Below, one piece after another: positions 9,301 through 17,832 of a stretch of 64,000 nt of DNA; positions within the stretch are counted from its first letter, which is position 1, and each line of letters starts with the position of its first letter. The position numbers and the translations under genes are program-made. Below the pieces are notes generated by a model. That model was given only the letters and a program-made list of their open reading frames with translations, had not been told where the DNA came from and made no database searches. Origin of the DNA: Nonomuraea rubra (GTDB lineage: Bacteria > Actinomycetota > Actinomycetes > Streptosporangiales > Streptosporangiaceae); NCBI RefSeq assembly GCF_014207985.1, contig NZ_JACHMI010000001.1, forward strand, positions 8,849,001 through 8,913,000, given 5' to 3'.

Positions 9301-10205
9301 CGGCAGCATCGGTGTTGGAAATCCTGCTTGAGAGTAGGACGCCCCAAGCGATCTCAGTTGCACTTGCCGCACTGGAACCCGAGCCTCGTCGAACGCAGCC
9401 CGCCCGAGCCCTCGCTGCAGCGCGGCAGGCGCTTCACCACGCCGCCACAGAGGTGTGGCCAGTGATATGGAACATCCTTAGCGAGGATCCAAGTTGGGGT
9501 GCCCAACTTTTCCTGAGTTTGCCCCAGGCAGGCGCGACCCTCTTCCCGCGCCTCAGCGAGGAAGATCTTGCCGACCTCTACACATGGTCGGTGCAGCAAT
9601 TCTCACCCGACGACGACCCCCCGGAGGATGCCGAACCTCGCATCACCCCCCGGCGGGAACTGGCGATTGCTCGTAATCGCATACCATCCCTGCTAACCGA
9701 ACGCGGAACACCAGCAGCCGTCGCAGCACTAGAAAGAATCATCGAGGCACGGCCAGACGTGCCCTGGCTGCGTAGTCACGTTCATCAGGCCACTCGGCTG
9801 CTTCGCCTGAACAGCACGCGGCGACTTGAGCTTGCGCAGATCATCGCCCTTCTCGACGATGAGCAACGGCGGGTCGTCCATGATGAGAGAGACCTCGTCT
9901 CAGTGGTGACCGAATCTCTCGGCAGGCTACAGCGCCTCTTGCAAGGACACCCCACACCGCAGGCATTCGCCCTGTGGGATGAAGAGATGCGCCAACCGAA
10001 AAACGAAGACCGGTTGAGCGACTACGCTGCCGACTTCCTGCGTCGGGACCTCACACAGCGCGGTGTCATCGTCAACCGGGAAGTCGAAATCCAACGAAAG
10101 ACCGGCTCCCGGATGGGCGAGCGCACTGACCTCTATGTTCAAGCGATCTCAACCAGCAACGCACGAGATATCATCACACTAATTATCGAAACTAAGGGCT
10201 GCTGA
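6345..10205 (+). CDS. NACHT-like STAND NTPase with C-terminal PD-(D/E)XK nuclease domain, truncated by TGA
   Basis: I start this at GTG 6345 (AGGACA at 6331); an upstream ATG at 6165 in frame would overlap the divergent flavoprotein. Walker A (GEPGMGKST) starts at residue 60 and Walker B (LLLILDSYDE) has its first Asp at residue 124, followed by an R-rich sensor strand (RVVLACRTAGW). This is a NACHT-like NTPase core. About 900 residues of helical repeat sequence follow, a plausible sensor. The last residues carry R-T-D (Asp1262) and I-I-E-T-K-G (Glu1282, Lys1284), a PD-(D/E)XK nuclease core. Translation stops at TGA 10203-10205, directly after KGC, where related proteins as I recall them read KGCW. 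The frame then continues cleanly to 10487. Probable antiphage NTPase-nuclease, either inactivated or read through. Confidence 0.8.
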   Translation: MTDEGYGQAPRYWCPRAGNLSLDDDGYLLDPETFLGQHVNGDLVTSEEVVRNGHCVVLLGEPGMGKSTVTKGLLSTGADLVGGAVFRYDLGAYASEERLVAEVFRNEDLERWRNDPQPLLLILDSYDECRISTLPRIVEAEIARLASAQLRVVLACRTAGWPVGLEKRLGQVFGPQEVAVYELAPLRRIDVATMVHSEGFDPEQTLVSLSASGAVPLAIKPVTLQLLLADMSRGSNGGLTPGRGQLELYERGLTALCDEWDELRRDADQTKVTPEELMKAAGRLAVVMTLSAAEAVWTGPAVQRPSQDIDLSMAGLAGQEGTGREVWSMLGNTGLFSSRGPYRFGFAHQTYMEFLAARYLADLPHDRVRRLIADGDGNPVEALRSTISWLIALKPQLYGDYARRDPVGFTMTAVEIPDDRVRREIVAGLFANARDYDLPPNLRQDCHHLMHPGLTQQIGPVLRDKGDSVTARYVALWLARTADDPTLAQDLAQIGGDSAEPLELRIAAISTLGATSDPAARAALKPLIQTDSPGTDEIKGSVLSALYPRDLSMSDVLPALTPPQRPESLGAYQYFLSVVLPRSLTEEQLPDALNWVTQQLDQEWPGDWLDDLWDAVVRLAWHNASRPAVCQALAALILHGLPEHRLLRQGHSSQPPLPVLAAGVRQALASEVISSLQSRVDSIGLVALPTPVLIADDFAWLTQRCSELDESLERDSLLTLARYLYDPSRADHREIIFDIPASSRLYGELARQWIEPMGLDQEDVQELRKHWRKPDRVKRLSVEELRNRLSPLAAAASAGDHDAWWQLHLWLSVTPDTSHFGDERHDDLTTLPGWTLLDPAQRQSLLIAAQHYLREAQIDVEQSLSTNTVQRPVWAGYRALALLSRLDPAAIDDLPADVWRRWAGITLDYPLSSGNDESAAVREALVKRAYALAPDEVIKATDILIDQAAQHDHSLFAARLLAPIIDTRLSEFLASTLASRTLPESTAASVLEILLESRTPQAISVALAALEPEPRRTQPARALAAARQALHHAATEVWPVIWNILSEDPSWGAQLFLSLPQAGATLFPRLSEEDLADLYTWSVQQFSPDDDPPEDAEPRITPRRELAIARNRIPSLLTERGTPAAVAALERIIEARPDVPWLRSHVHQATRLLRLNSTRRLELAQIIALLDDEQRRVVHDERDLVSVVTESLGRLQRLLQGHPTPQAFALWDEEMRQPKNEDRLSDYAADFLRRDLTQRGVIVNREVEIQRKTGSRMGERTDLYVQAISTSNARDIITLIIETKGC

Positions 10206-10487
10206 CACAGCGAAGTAACCACAGCAATGCAGACGCAGCTCGTTGAGCGCTACCTCAAACCCGCAGACCTCCGGCAGGGAATCTATTTGGTCTTCTGGTT
10301 CAGCCACGAAAACTGGAACAACAAAGATTCGCGTTATACCAGAGGAAAGCGATACGCCTACGACAAGCTCGTTACAGAGCTAAGTCAGCAGGCGATTAGG
10401 CTCCGCGATAGCAATGACATCTGCGTAACTCCGATAGTGGTCGACGGAACTCTAGCGATGCTGCCTGCGAGGGAGGACAGTCAGTAG
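10206..10487 (+). pseudogene. Remainder of the NACHT protein's nuclease domain, beyond the in-frame TGA
   Basis: The same reading frame stays open for 93 codons after the TGA at 10203 and encodes HSEVTTAMQTQLVERYLKP, then GIYLVFWFSHENW and finally CVTPIVVDGTL. This is the expected second half of the PD-(D/E)XK domain: a helix with Q-L-V-x-R-Y-L packing on the core and a strand G-I-Y-L-V. An ATG at 10227 could in theory start a separate 86-residue protein, but that would begin in the middle of the conserved helix and has no ribosome binding site. A single G-to-A change (TGG to TGA) explains the split. Confidence 0.75.
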
Positions 10488-10990
10488 CGATGCGTGCTGA
10501 TGCGATTGCCGCTGTGCGGCCGTCGATCCCGGCGAGCCCATCCCCAATCTCGAGCGATTCAGTCCCTACAATCCGCTGCTCCAACAGCTGAGCGCAATCA
10601 CTTTCGGCAGCCATTCGCTGGGCGGCTCCGAGCCTTCGACCCAACGCTTCGATGTCTCACGGACGGAGCCACGGACGAGAAATCATGATCTCGTTGGAGT
10701 CGATGCGCGGTGGGGGTATCGCTCCGGGCGCGCAGAACCTTGCAGGGCAGTGCCATCGGCAGTCGGCGAGGAAGGCTCGGCCAGTCAGGGAGCGAACCTC
10801 ACCCTTGTGCTGACACTGAACTGCCGTTCGAGAACGGTGATCCGCTGGCGGAGGGCAAGGGTTTGGCGTTCTCGACTCGATCGCCCATCGGTACCAGCCG
10901 CAACGCCGCGGAGCATTCGCGGACGGCGCGATATGCCAGACTGAACCGCAAATGATCATCATGCTGCACTCTGAGTGGACTGAAGGTCGC
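10488..10990. other. Intergenic region without a supported gene
   Basis: Short open frames exist on both strands but none has a ribosome binding site together with convincing composition. One stretch near 10530-10660 on the plus strand gives a protein-like reading in one frame, but I cannot recognise it. It may be decayed sequence between two defence genes. Confidence 0.4.
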
Positions 10991-11269
10991 CTACGTCAGG
11001 TGAGCCCCAACAACACTACAATCTGGACGGATGACGTCATCGGCAGGTGAGGTGCCAGCACACTGGTGATTCTCGAAAAGGTGATCAGTGTGCTCTGGAC
11101 AGTAGCCGAAGGACGCCCCTTCCTCGCTCGGCTCGCCGCAGTACTCGATTCGCCCGCGCCCACTCGCAATGACCCAGCAGCATTTTCCTTGGTCGAAGAG
11201 AGCCTTCTCATCCTCTGTCCATCGCTCGGGATGGGTGTACGGCGTGATGACGTGACTGAGACTGTCCAT
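10991..11269 (-). CDS. Small Cys-rich hypothetical protein
   Basis: A 92-residue protein starting at ATG 11269 with AAGGTGGAT immediately upstream, a convincing ribosome binding site. It contains KCCWVIASGRGRIEYCGE and SFGYCPEHTDHLFENHQC, i.e. Cys-Cys, Cys, Cys-x2-His and a late Cys, which could bind one zinc ion. No signal peptide or membrane segment is visible. An overlapping frame of similar length starting at 11277 has a Ser/Arg-rich composition typical of a shadow, and I reject it. The protein lies between the NACHT-nuclease and the type ISP enzyme, on the opposite strand, and could be a small regulator or accessory of the island. I do not recognise the family. Confidence 0.6.
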   Translation of the reverse strand: MDSLSHVITPYTHPERWTEDEKALFDQGKCCWVIASGRGRIEYCGEPSEEGASFGYCPEHTDHLFENHQCAGTSPADDVIRPDCSVVGAHLT

Positions 11270-11494
11270 AGATCCACCTTGTTCGCGGCGGAGCCCCGAA
11301 GATCCGCCTGACAGTCGAACAGGATACCGAATAAAGCCGTGCGGCTAGTCGTATTGGGCGAAGTGGAACGAAGGACTGCCGCCGGGTTACGGCAGCCTTC
11401 AAGATCGCATGCAGCAGAGACCAGCCTTTTAGGGCCGCCGTTTTCCGTGAATAGGGGCTGGAACGCGTGAAACCGTCATGCCCAATCACGCGAT

Positions 11495-14400
11495 ATGCAA
11501 GAGACCGGTCTAGCGCAACAATTTCACATCGAACGGGTGTACATGGCCGCGACTAATCCCCCTAAGCCGCTGCTGGACAAGGCCGCTGAAGCGGTGGCCC
11601 GATTCGGCAAATCCGCCGCCATCAAGTTGAACGGCGGCGGGCAGCCCGAGGATCAACTCCGTGCGCCGCTAGAACAGCTATTCGAGGACATAGCCGCAGT
11701 TCTCGGTGTCGATGTGGCCATGATCGGTGAGATGTCTCTCGCCACACTCGGCGTACGCCCGGACTATGCCGTGGACGTGGCCGGTGCCCGGGTGGGCTAT
11801 GTCGAGCTCAAGGCTCCTGGGCGCGGCGTGCCGACGACCTGGACCCCGAACAAACACGAGAAGACGCAATGGGAGAAGCTGCGTCTGCTGCCGAACGTCC
11901 TCTATACCGACGGCGCTCTTTGGGCGCTCTATCGCGATGGCGAGCTGGTCGGGCAGGTGGCCCGGTTGAACGGTGACGTACGTACGGCAGGCAGCAAGCT
12001 CGCTCCCTTCGACGGGGAGTTCGCCCGCGTCGTTTCCGATTTCCTTCTGTGGAAGCCGAACCCCCCTCGCAACATCCGCCAGCTCGTTCGCGCTGTGGCC
12101 GGGCTGTGCAAGCTATTGCGCACGGAAGTGCTCGAAACCATCGGCCGTGAGCTGCGGGGCGAAGAGAAGCAAAAGATCTTCACCGAGCTCACCATGGACT
12201 GGCGCAAACTGCTGTTCCCCGGCCTCACCCATGAGGAATTCGCCGACGCGTACGCGCAAACGGTGACATTCGCCATGTTGCTGGCGCGGGTGGACGGCAT
12301 CGCCTTCGAGGGCCGCAGCCTCGGCCAGATCGCCGCACACCTCGGCAAGAACCACTCGCTCATGGGTAAGGCGCTAGCCGTACTGACCCATGACGCGGTG
12401 GAGGGCCGCAGCGTCGTCGCCGAGACGCTCAAGCGGGTCATCGGAGCGGTGGACTGGGATCGGATCAGCGACGGCTCGGCGGACTCCTACCTGCACCTGT
12501 ATGAGCACTTTCTTGAGGCCTACGACTCCGACCTCCGTAAGGAAAGCGGCTCGTACTACACACCGAACGAGGTCGTCTCGTTCATGGTCCGTTTCGTCGA
12601 TGACATCCTGCGCAACCGGTTCAGGCGGGAAGGCGGCTTCGCAGCAGACGACGTCGTGGCCGTGGACCCGGCGATGGGCACGGGAACTTACCTGCTCAAC
12701 ATCGTCAACAGCGTGGCCCGGACTGTGGAGAAGGAGGAAGGCAAAGGCGCGGTTCCCGCCCAGCTGAAGAAGCTCTTCGGACGCCTGATCGGACTAGAGC
12801 GACAGGCTGGACCCTATGCCGTCGCCGAACTCCGGCTGAATCAGGCTCTCAAGACGGAGCATGGAGCCGAGGTCGCCGAGAAGGACCAGAAGCTCTACGT
12901 CGCCGACACTCTCGACAGCCCCTTCGACGATACACACCTTGATCTGGGCTCGATGTACGAGCCGATCGTGCGGTCTCGCCGCGAAGCCAACCGCGTCAAG
13001 CGTGAGACACGGGTCCAAGTCGTCATAGGCAATCCGCCGTACCGGGAACGCGCCAAAGGGCTGGGCGGCTGGATCGAGCAGGGCGCGGAAAACTCCGGGG
13101 TCAGCACGCCGCTGCTCGACTTCAAGGCCGCCGGGCTCGGCAGATACGAGTACGTGCTGTCCAACATGTATGTCTACTTCTGGCGGTGGGCGACGTGGAA
13201 GGTCTTCGATGCCCACCCGGACCAACCCGCCGGCATCGTGGCCTTCATCACGACCTCGGGCTACACAACTGGCCCCGGCTTTGCTGGAATGCGCGAGTAC
13301 CTCCGCCGGACAGCCGATGAGGGATGGATCATCGACCTCTCGCCGGAGGGACACCAACCCGACGTGTCGACTCGTGTCTTCCCCGGCGTTCAGCAGCCGC
13401 TCTGCATCGGAATCTTCGCCCGGTACGGCATGGGCAACCGTGAGACACCCGCGCTGATCCATCACATCAGCCTGGCGGGGCATCGCTCCGAGAAGTTCGC
13501 TCGCCTGGCGAAACTGGCTATCGACGGACCAGGATGGGCCGACTGCGCAACCGGTTGGCCGGATCGACTCCAGCCCGCCGAAGGAAAGGACTGGCGTAGC
13601 TACCCGGCGCTCGGAGACCTGATGCCCTGGCAAGCTCCCGGCATCAAACCCAACCGCACGTGGGTGTACGACCCGAGCCCTGACACCCTACGACTCCGCT
13701 GGGAACGCCTGATTAAGGCGCCGGCTGGCGACAAAGCCATCCTGTTCAAGGAGAGCGATTCCCGCAAGGTAGACAGCGTGATACAGCCGATCACCGGCCT
13801 TGCTCCGCACGCCGGAACGATCCAGGATGAGACTAGCCCCTGCCCCAACCCGGTCCGCGTCAGCTACCGATCCTTCGATCGGCAATGGGTAATACCAGAT
13901 AATCGCGTTCATCACCGCCCCAGCCCTGATCTATGGCGTGTGGCGAGCGATTCCCAGATCTACACCGTTGAACAACATGCCCAGCCACTCGGCAACGGAC
14001 CTGGTCTCGTCTTCGCTTCCCATGTCCCGGACATGGACCACTTTAAGGGAAGCGCGGGCGGGCGTGTACTTCCGCTCTACCGTGATCGCGCTGCCGGTTC
14101 GCCCAACCTCGCTCCAGGTCTGACACGCCTGCTCTCTGACCGCCTCGGCCTACCGCTCACGGCGCCCGACGTGCTGGCATACGTCGCGGCGGTAACCGCC
14201 CACAGCGGCTACACAACTCGCTTCGCCCAGGAACTCCGAACCCCGGGCGTACGGGTGCCGCTCACAGCCGACGCAGAGCTGTGGACCCGAGCGGTACATC
14301 TAGGGAGACGCATCATCTGGCTGCACACCTACGGCGAGCACTTCGCAGACTGGGCCGAGGGCCGACCCGCAGGACCCCCAAGACCAGATCCAGCCCACCG

Positions 14401-14851
14401 TGCAAAGTCACAAGTCGCCATCCCCGGAACGACTGAAGAGATGCCCGATGGCATCTTCTATGATCCCGAAACCGCGACCCTGCACGTCGGCGCCGGGCGC
14501 ATCTCGCCTGTCCGCCCTGAAGTGTGGGCATACGAGGTATCCGGGATGAAGATCGTCAAGAAGTGGTTCGGCTACCGCAAGAAGAACCCAGCAGGCCGGA
14601 AGTCCTCGCCCCTCGACAACATCCACAGCGAAGAGTGGCCCGCTGAGTTCACCACAGAGCTACTGCAACTTCTCCACGTACTCACGCTGTGCGTGGAGCT
14701 GGAACCCGACCAGACCGACCTACTGGAGAAGATCTGCAACAGCCCACTCATTTCCGTTGGCGACCTGGAAAAAGCGAGCGTCTTGCCAGTTCCCGCCAGC
14801 GCTCGCAAAGCCCCGGCCCCCGAGTCCCCCGAAGCTCCGACCTTGTTGTGA
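11495..14851 (+). CDS. Type ISP-like restriction-modification enzyme (nuclease-methyltransferase fusion)
   Basis: A 1118-residue single-chain enzyme. N-terminal PD-(D/E)XK: Asp90, then Glu104-Leu-Lys106 (YVELKAPG). The N6-adenine methyltransferase follows: YYTPNEVV segment, motif I DPAMGTGTYLL with Asp391, and motif IV NPPY starting at Asn513. The C-terminal third, ending in a segment around SPLDNIHSEEWP, matches what I recall of the type ISP target-recognition region. No helicase motifs are seen, so it resembles the helicase-less group that cuts and modifies with one polypeptide. The start is uncertain: ATG 11495 is the longest, and ATG 11543 (MAATNPPKPLLDK) is also likely because the leader between them is poorly conserved in character. 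It should methylate self DNA and restrict phage DNA. Confidence 0.85.
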   Translation: MQETGLAQQFHIERVYMAATNPPKPLLDKAAEAVARFGKSAAIKLNGGGQPEDQLRAPLEQLFEDIAAVLGVDVAMIGEMSLATLGVRPDYAVDVAGARVGYVELKAPGRGVPTTWTPNKHEKTQWEKLRLLPNVLYTDGALWALYRDGELVGQVARLNGDVRTAGSKLAPFDGEFARVVSDFLLWKPNPPRNIRQLVRAVAGLCKLLRTEVLETIGRELRGEEKQKIFTELTMDWRKLLFPGLTHEEFADAYAQTVTFAMLLARVDGIAFEGRSLGQIAAHLGKNHSLMGKALAVLTHDAVEGRSVVAETLKRVIGAVDWDRISDGSADSYLHLYEHFLEAYDSDLRKESGSYYTPNEVVSFMVRFVDDILRNRFRREGGFAADDVVAVDPAMGTGTYLLNIVNSVARTVEKEEGKGAVPAQLKKLFGRLIGLERQAGPYAVAELRLNQALKTEHGAEVAEKDQKLYVADTLDSPFDDTHLDLGSMYEPIVRSRREANRVKRETRVQVVIGNPPYRERAKGLGGWIEQGAENSGVSTPLLDFKAAGLGRYEYVLSNMYVYFWRWATWKVFDAHPDQPAGIVAFITTSGYTTGPGFAGMREYLRRTADEGWIIDLSPEGHQPDVSTRVFPGVQQPLCIGIFARYGMGNRETPALIHHISLAGHRSEKFARLAKLAIDGPGWADCATGWPDRLQPAEGKDWRSYPALGDLMPWQAPGIKPNRTWVYDPSPDTLRLRWERLIKAPAGDKAILFKESDSRKVDSVIQPITGLAPHAGTIQDETSPCPNPVRVSYRSFDRQWVIPDNRVHHRPSPDLWRVASDSQIYTVEQHAQPLGNGPGLVFASHVPDMDHFKGSAGGRVLPLYRDRAAGSPNLAPGLTRLLSDRLGLPLTAPDVLAYVAAVTAHSGYTTRFAQELRTPGVRVPLTADAELWTRAVHLGRRIIWLHTYGEHFADWAEGRPAGPPRPDPAHRAKSQVAIPGTTEEMPDGIFYDPETATLHVGAGRISPVRPEVWAYEVSGMKIVKKWFGYRKKNPAGRKSSPLDNIHSEEWPAEFTTELLQLLHVLTLCVELEPDQTDLLEKICNSPLISVGDLEKASVLPVPASARKAPAPESPEAPTLL

Positions 14852-15208
14852 TCGCGTCCACCCGAACTTGCTTGTCCTCGCAACCGCCTAAGCTGATCGC
14901 GTGACTCAGGAAGACGCTGCTGTCCCCTCATGCGGGGCAGTTCTCGGTGGCCGCCGATAGCCCGAGCCGGAGGTATCCATACCAGGCGCAGGACGAGGAT
15001 GCGGATTGAGCCGGTCGTGGGTGGACGCTCACGTCGCTTCGCCTGACAGGTACGTCTCAGGTGTCCAGCCCTCGGGTGGTACGCCCTCGCCAAGGATCGA
15101 CTTCGCTGCGACGCAACGCTGGTCTGAACTCACACAACGACGATGTCCGATGTGCTGACCACCGCGATGATGCGGACGAGATGTCGGACCCACAGGTAAA
15201 TTGCTCGC
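14852..15208. other. Intergenic region, promoter region of the next gene
   Basis: No gene is supported here. The stretch lies between the type ISP stop and the GTG start at 15209. I see no clear promoter hexamers or hairpin. It has mixed composition and may include the promoter of the 15209 gene. Confidence 0.4.
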
Positions 15209-17653
15209 GTGGCAAAGAAATCTCGACGGCAGCGGGCCGCTCGACACGATCAGCAGAGTTGGCAGCTGGCCGATGTCGATGCGGCCGCTCAAGTGGAGGT
15301 GTTTCAGCGTCGAGTGCTCCGGTCCGCCGAAGCACTGACGACCCTCATGAACGAGGCCGAGTCGTGGGATGAGGTGGCTGCTCGGACAGCGGCGATGATG
15401 AACACGGTCGTCGCCGAGTTGGTTGAGCGGACGAGTTCCTGGCATGCGTTCGACGTCCTGGCGTGGCTGCAGCGTGCGAACATGGCGTACGCCGAGGAGT
15501 ACCAGGAGAGCACGCATGAAGGCTTGTCGGCGTTGGTGGAGCTCGCGGCGCTCCTTATGATGGAACGGCCGTCGGCCGACGCGATGAGCGGCGACTCGCG
15601 GCCCCGCGAACCCGAACCCGAATCCGAACCCGAATCCGAATCCGACGGCATGGTGGATCCCGGCGCGGTTGCCCAGCTCTGCCATGATTTGGACGCAGGC
15701 CTTCGTCACCTTGTCGACGGGGGGCATCTGCTGAACTTGACGCGGCACGCCGACGGCGGGCCTGACTGGCAGTTGCGCTTTCACATGGTGGAACGGGAGA
15801 TGTTGCTGCGCAACCTGGGCTACCCGCACATGCAGGAGCGCCTGCTGCGAGGGCTGTTCGGCGAACCGCCGGTGTCGGACCTGCTCGTCACGACCCTCGG
15901 CTTCACCATCGAACAGGCGCTCAAGGTCATCGACGGTCTCCATCGGGTGATCGAGAATGCTTACTGGGACAGCGTGGACGCCGCCCGGGAGCATGTCCTG
16001 GCCGCCCCCCGAGCTGCTGACGCTGTCGCTACCGGCTCGGCGGCCACACGCCGTCGCCAGCACGGTCGCAAGGCGGTGGACCGTGAGCTGCTGGACAGGT
16101 CCCGCGCGTCTGTCGCAGCGATCGCGGCGATCGTGTCGGATCGGTTGGGGCGCCGGATCGCCATTACCGCCGAGCAACTCGCCGCCATGCTCGACGAAGG
16201 TTGTTCCGCGATCGAGGCGGTGCTTCAGCTGTTTTCGCAGCCATTCGGTACCAGGCCGGCTGTCGATCTGGTCGAGGACTACTTCCGCGGCCGTAACCCG
16301 CTGCGGACCAGGGCCGTGCTTCACGACTCCGCGATCGGCTACTTCCCGGTCAACGTTGGGAACCTGCTGTTCGGTCTGCGGGAACTCATTGAGGACGCCT
16401 TCAAGCAGCACAACGTCTTCGACCTCTATGCCAAACACCGCGGTGACTGGGTCGAAGAGGGGGCGGTGGCCGCCTTGCAGGAGCGACTCGCCCCTGAAGA
16501 GGTGCACCGCAACATCGAGTTCGTACTCGCGGACGGACGCGCTGTGGAAAGCGATGCGCTCCTGGTGTGCGACCGGGTCGCGCTCGCTATAGAGGCCAAG
16601 GCCGTCAGCCTTACCCCGCGAGCGCGCTCAGGTGATCCAGCGCGAATGAGCCGTGACCTCACCCGCATCGTCGCTGACACCGTCCAACAGGCTGACCGGC
16701 TGCGCACCACGCTGGCCCGTGACGGCCGACTGCGCGTCCGCGATCGAAACCAGGCCGAATTCGACTTCGCCCACGTGCGACGGGTCTTCCCCATCGCCGT
16801 CACCCTGGAAGACGTCACCAGCGTCACTGGCAGCGCATCCGCGTTCGTTGACGCCGGCATCCTGCCGTCACGACGCGAATTGCCGTGGATCGTGAGCCTG
16901 TTCGACCTCTGGGTCATCTGCGAGATCGCGGAGGGGCCGGCGCAGCTGCTGCACTACCTGCAACAGCACGAGCAGGCGATCAACCTCAATATGATCACCG
17001 CATCCGAGGAACTCGACCTGTTCATGATGTTCCTCGACCAGGGCCTGTACTTGGGTGATCACGTCGACCAAGACGGCAACCCCACCACCGAGCTCTTCAC
17101 GCTTTCCATGACCGACCCCTTGGATGCCTACTACCTGCACCAAACAGGCCAGCGCCGGACGCCGGCACCGAAACCGCGGCAGGAATGGTCACCAAAAGCG
17201 TTCCGTGAGCTGACCACCCAACTCGAGTGTGAACGCCCCGACGGATGGACCACCGCTGCTCTCAACCTGCACCAGGGCGACCGCAACGTCCGGAATGAGG
17301 TTGCCACGATGGTCCGCAGATTGGCCCGCCGCACCCGACTTGATGGACGCCCGCACGACGAGACCCGCCTGTTCGCTGACTCGCACTCCTCGTTTGGCGT
17401 TACCGGTATGTCCGTCGGAAAGGGATACACAGTTGATCGACTCCGCGAGAGACTGCTCACCTGGTGCCGTGCCCGCAAACACCTGGAGCGCACCGCTTCC
17501 TGGACTGGCATCGGGGTTATAGCCAATAGGCCGGGTAAGGTTGCTGTCCTTGTGCAACTTGACGAGCCGTGGACCGACGACCCCGAGCTCGACCAACTCG
17601 TCGCGACGTTGCAGATGCGGCCCGCTGCCGAAGTTGCGACTACCCGTCGGTAA
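15209..17653 (+). CDS. Unrecognised 814-residue protein with PD-(D/E)XK-like motif, candidate defence nuclease
   Basis: Starts at GTG 15209 with a basic N-terminus (AKKSRRQRAARH). Residues 30-130 are helical. A low-complexity acidic linker of alternating Glu-Pro and Glu-Ser follows (nucleotides about 15609-15645). The middle is helical, then residues 440-465 read ESDALLVCDRVALAIEAKAV: Asp449, Glu462 and Lys464 fit the D-x12-E-x-K spacing of PD-(D/E)XK nucleases, on two hydrophobic strands as expected. The C-terminal 330 residues are unrecognised. No signal peptide or membrane segment is seen. It sits in the defence block and ends 180 bases from the end of a convergent gene with the same nuclease-motif spacing. 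A DNA-targeting role is inferred from motif and context only. Confidence 0.75.
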   Translation: MAKKSRRQRAARHDQQSWQLADVDAAAQVEVFQRRVLRSAEALTTLMNEAESWDEVAARTAAMMNTVVAELVERTSSWHAFDVLAWLQRANMAYAEEYQESTHEGLSALVELAALLMMERPSADAMSGDSRPREPEPESEPESESDGMVDPGAVAQLCHDLDAGLRHLVDGGHLLNLTRHADGGPDWQLRFHMVEREMLLRNLGYPHMQERLLRGLFGEPPVSDLLVTTLGFTIEQALKVIDGLHRVIENAYWDSVDAAREHVLAAPRAADAVATGSAATRRRQHGRKAVDRELLDRSRASVAAIAAIVSDRLGRRIAITAEQLAAMLDEGCSAIEAVLQLFSQPFGTRPAVDLVEDYFRGRNPLRTRAVLHDSAIGYFPVNVGNLLFGLRELIEDAFKQHNVFDLYAKHRGDWVEEGAVAALQERLAPEEVHRNIEFVLADGRAVESDALLVCDRVALAIEAKAVSLTPRARSGDPARMSRDLTRIVADTVQQADRLRTTLARDGRLRVRDRNQAEFDFAHVRRVFPIAVTLEDVTSVTGSASAFVDAGILPSRRELPWIVSLFDLWVICEIAEGPAQLLHYLQQHEQAINLNMITASEELDLFMMFLDQGLYLGDHVDQDGNPTTELFTLSMTDPLDAYYLHQTGQRRTPAPKPRQEWSPKAFRELTTQLECERPDGWTTAALNLHQGDRNVRNEVATMVRRLARRTRLDGRPHDETRLFADSHSSFGVTGMSVGKGYTVDRLRERLLTWCRARKHLERTASWTGIGVIANRPGKVAVLVQLDEPWTDDPELDQLVATLQMRPAAEVATTRR

Positions 17654-17832
17654 ACGAGGCCACCCTGCGGTGCCGAAAATTCCCCACCGACATAGGCACC
17701 AGCTTGGTATGCGGTAGACAAGCTTGTATCTGTCGCGAGCGCGGGAAAGGTTGACACATTGCAGTAACAAGCTTCCGAGTTCAGCTCCTAGCAGACGATG
17801 CGCCCTTTCGGTGACCCCCTCGGGCTTTCAAA

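Noticed and set aside
10203..10205. TGA as a selenocysteine codon
   Set aside because: The expected residue is Trp, not Cys, and no selenocysteine insertion hairpin is evident after it.
10227..10487. Independent small gene after the NACHT gene
   Set aside because: It is in the same frame and continues the nuclease domain; the ATG lies inside a conserved helix and lacks a ribosome binding site.
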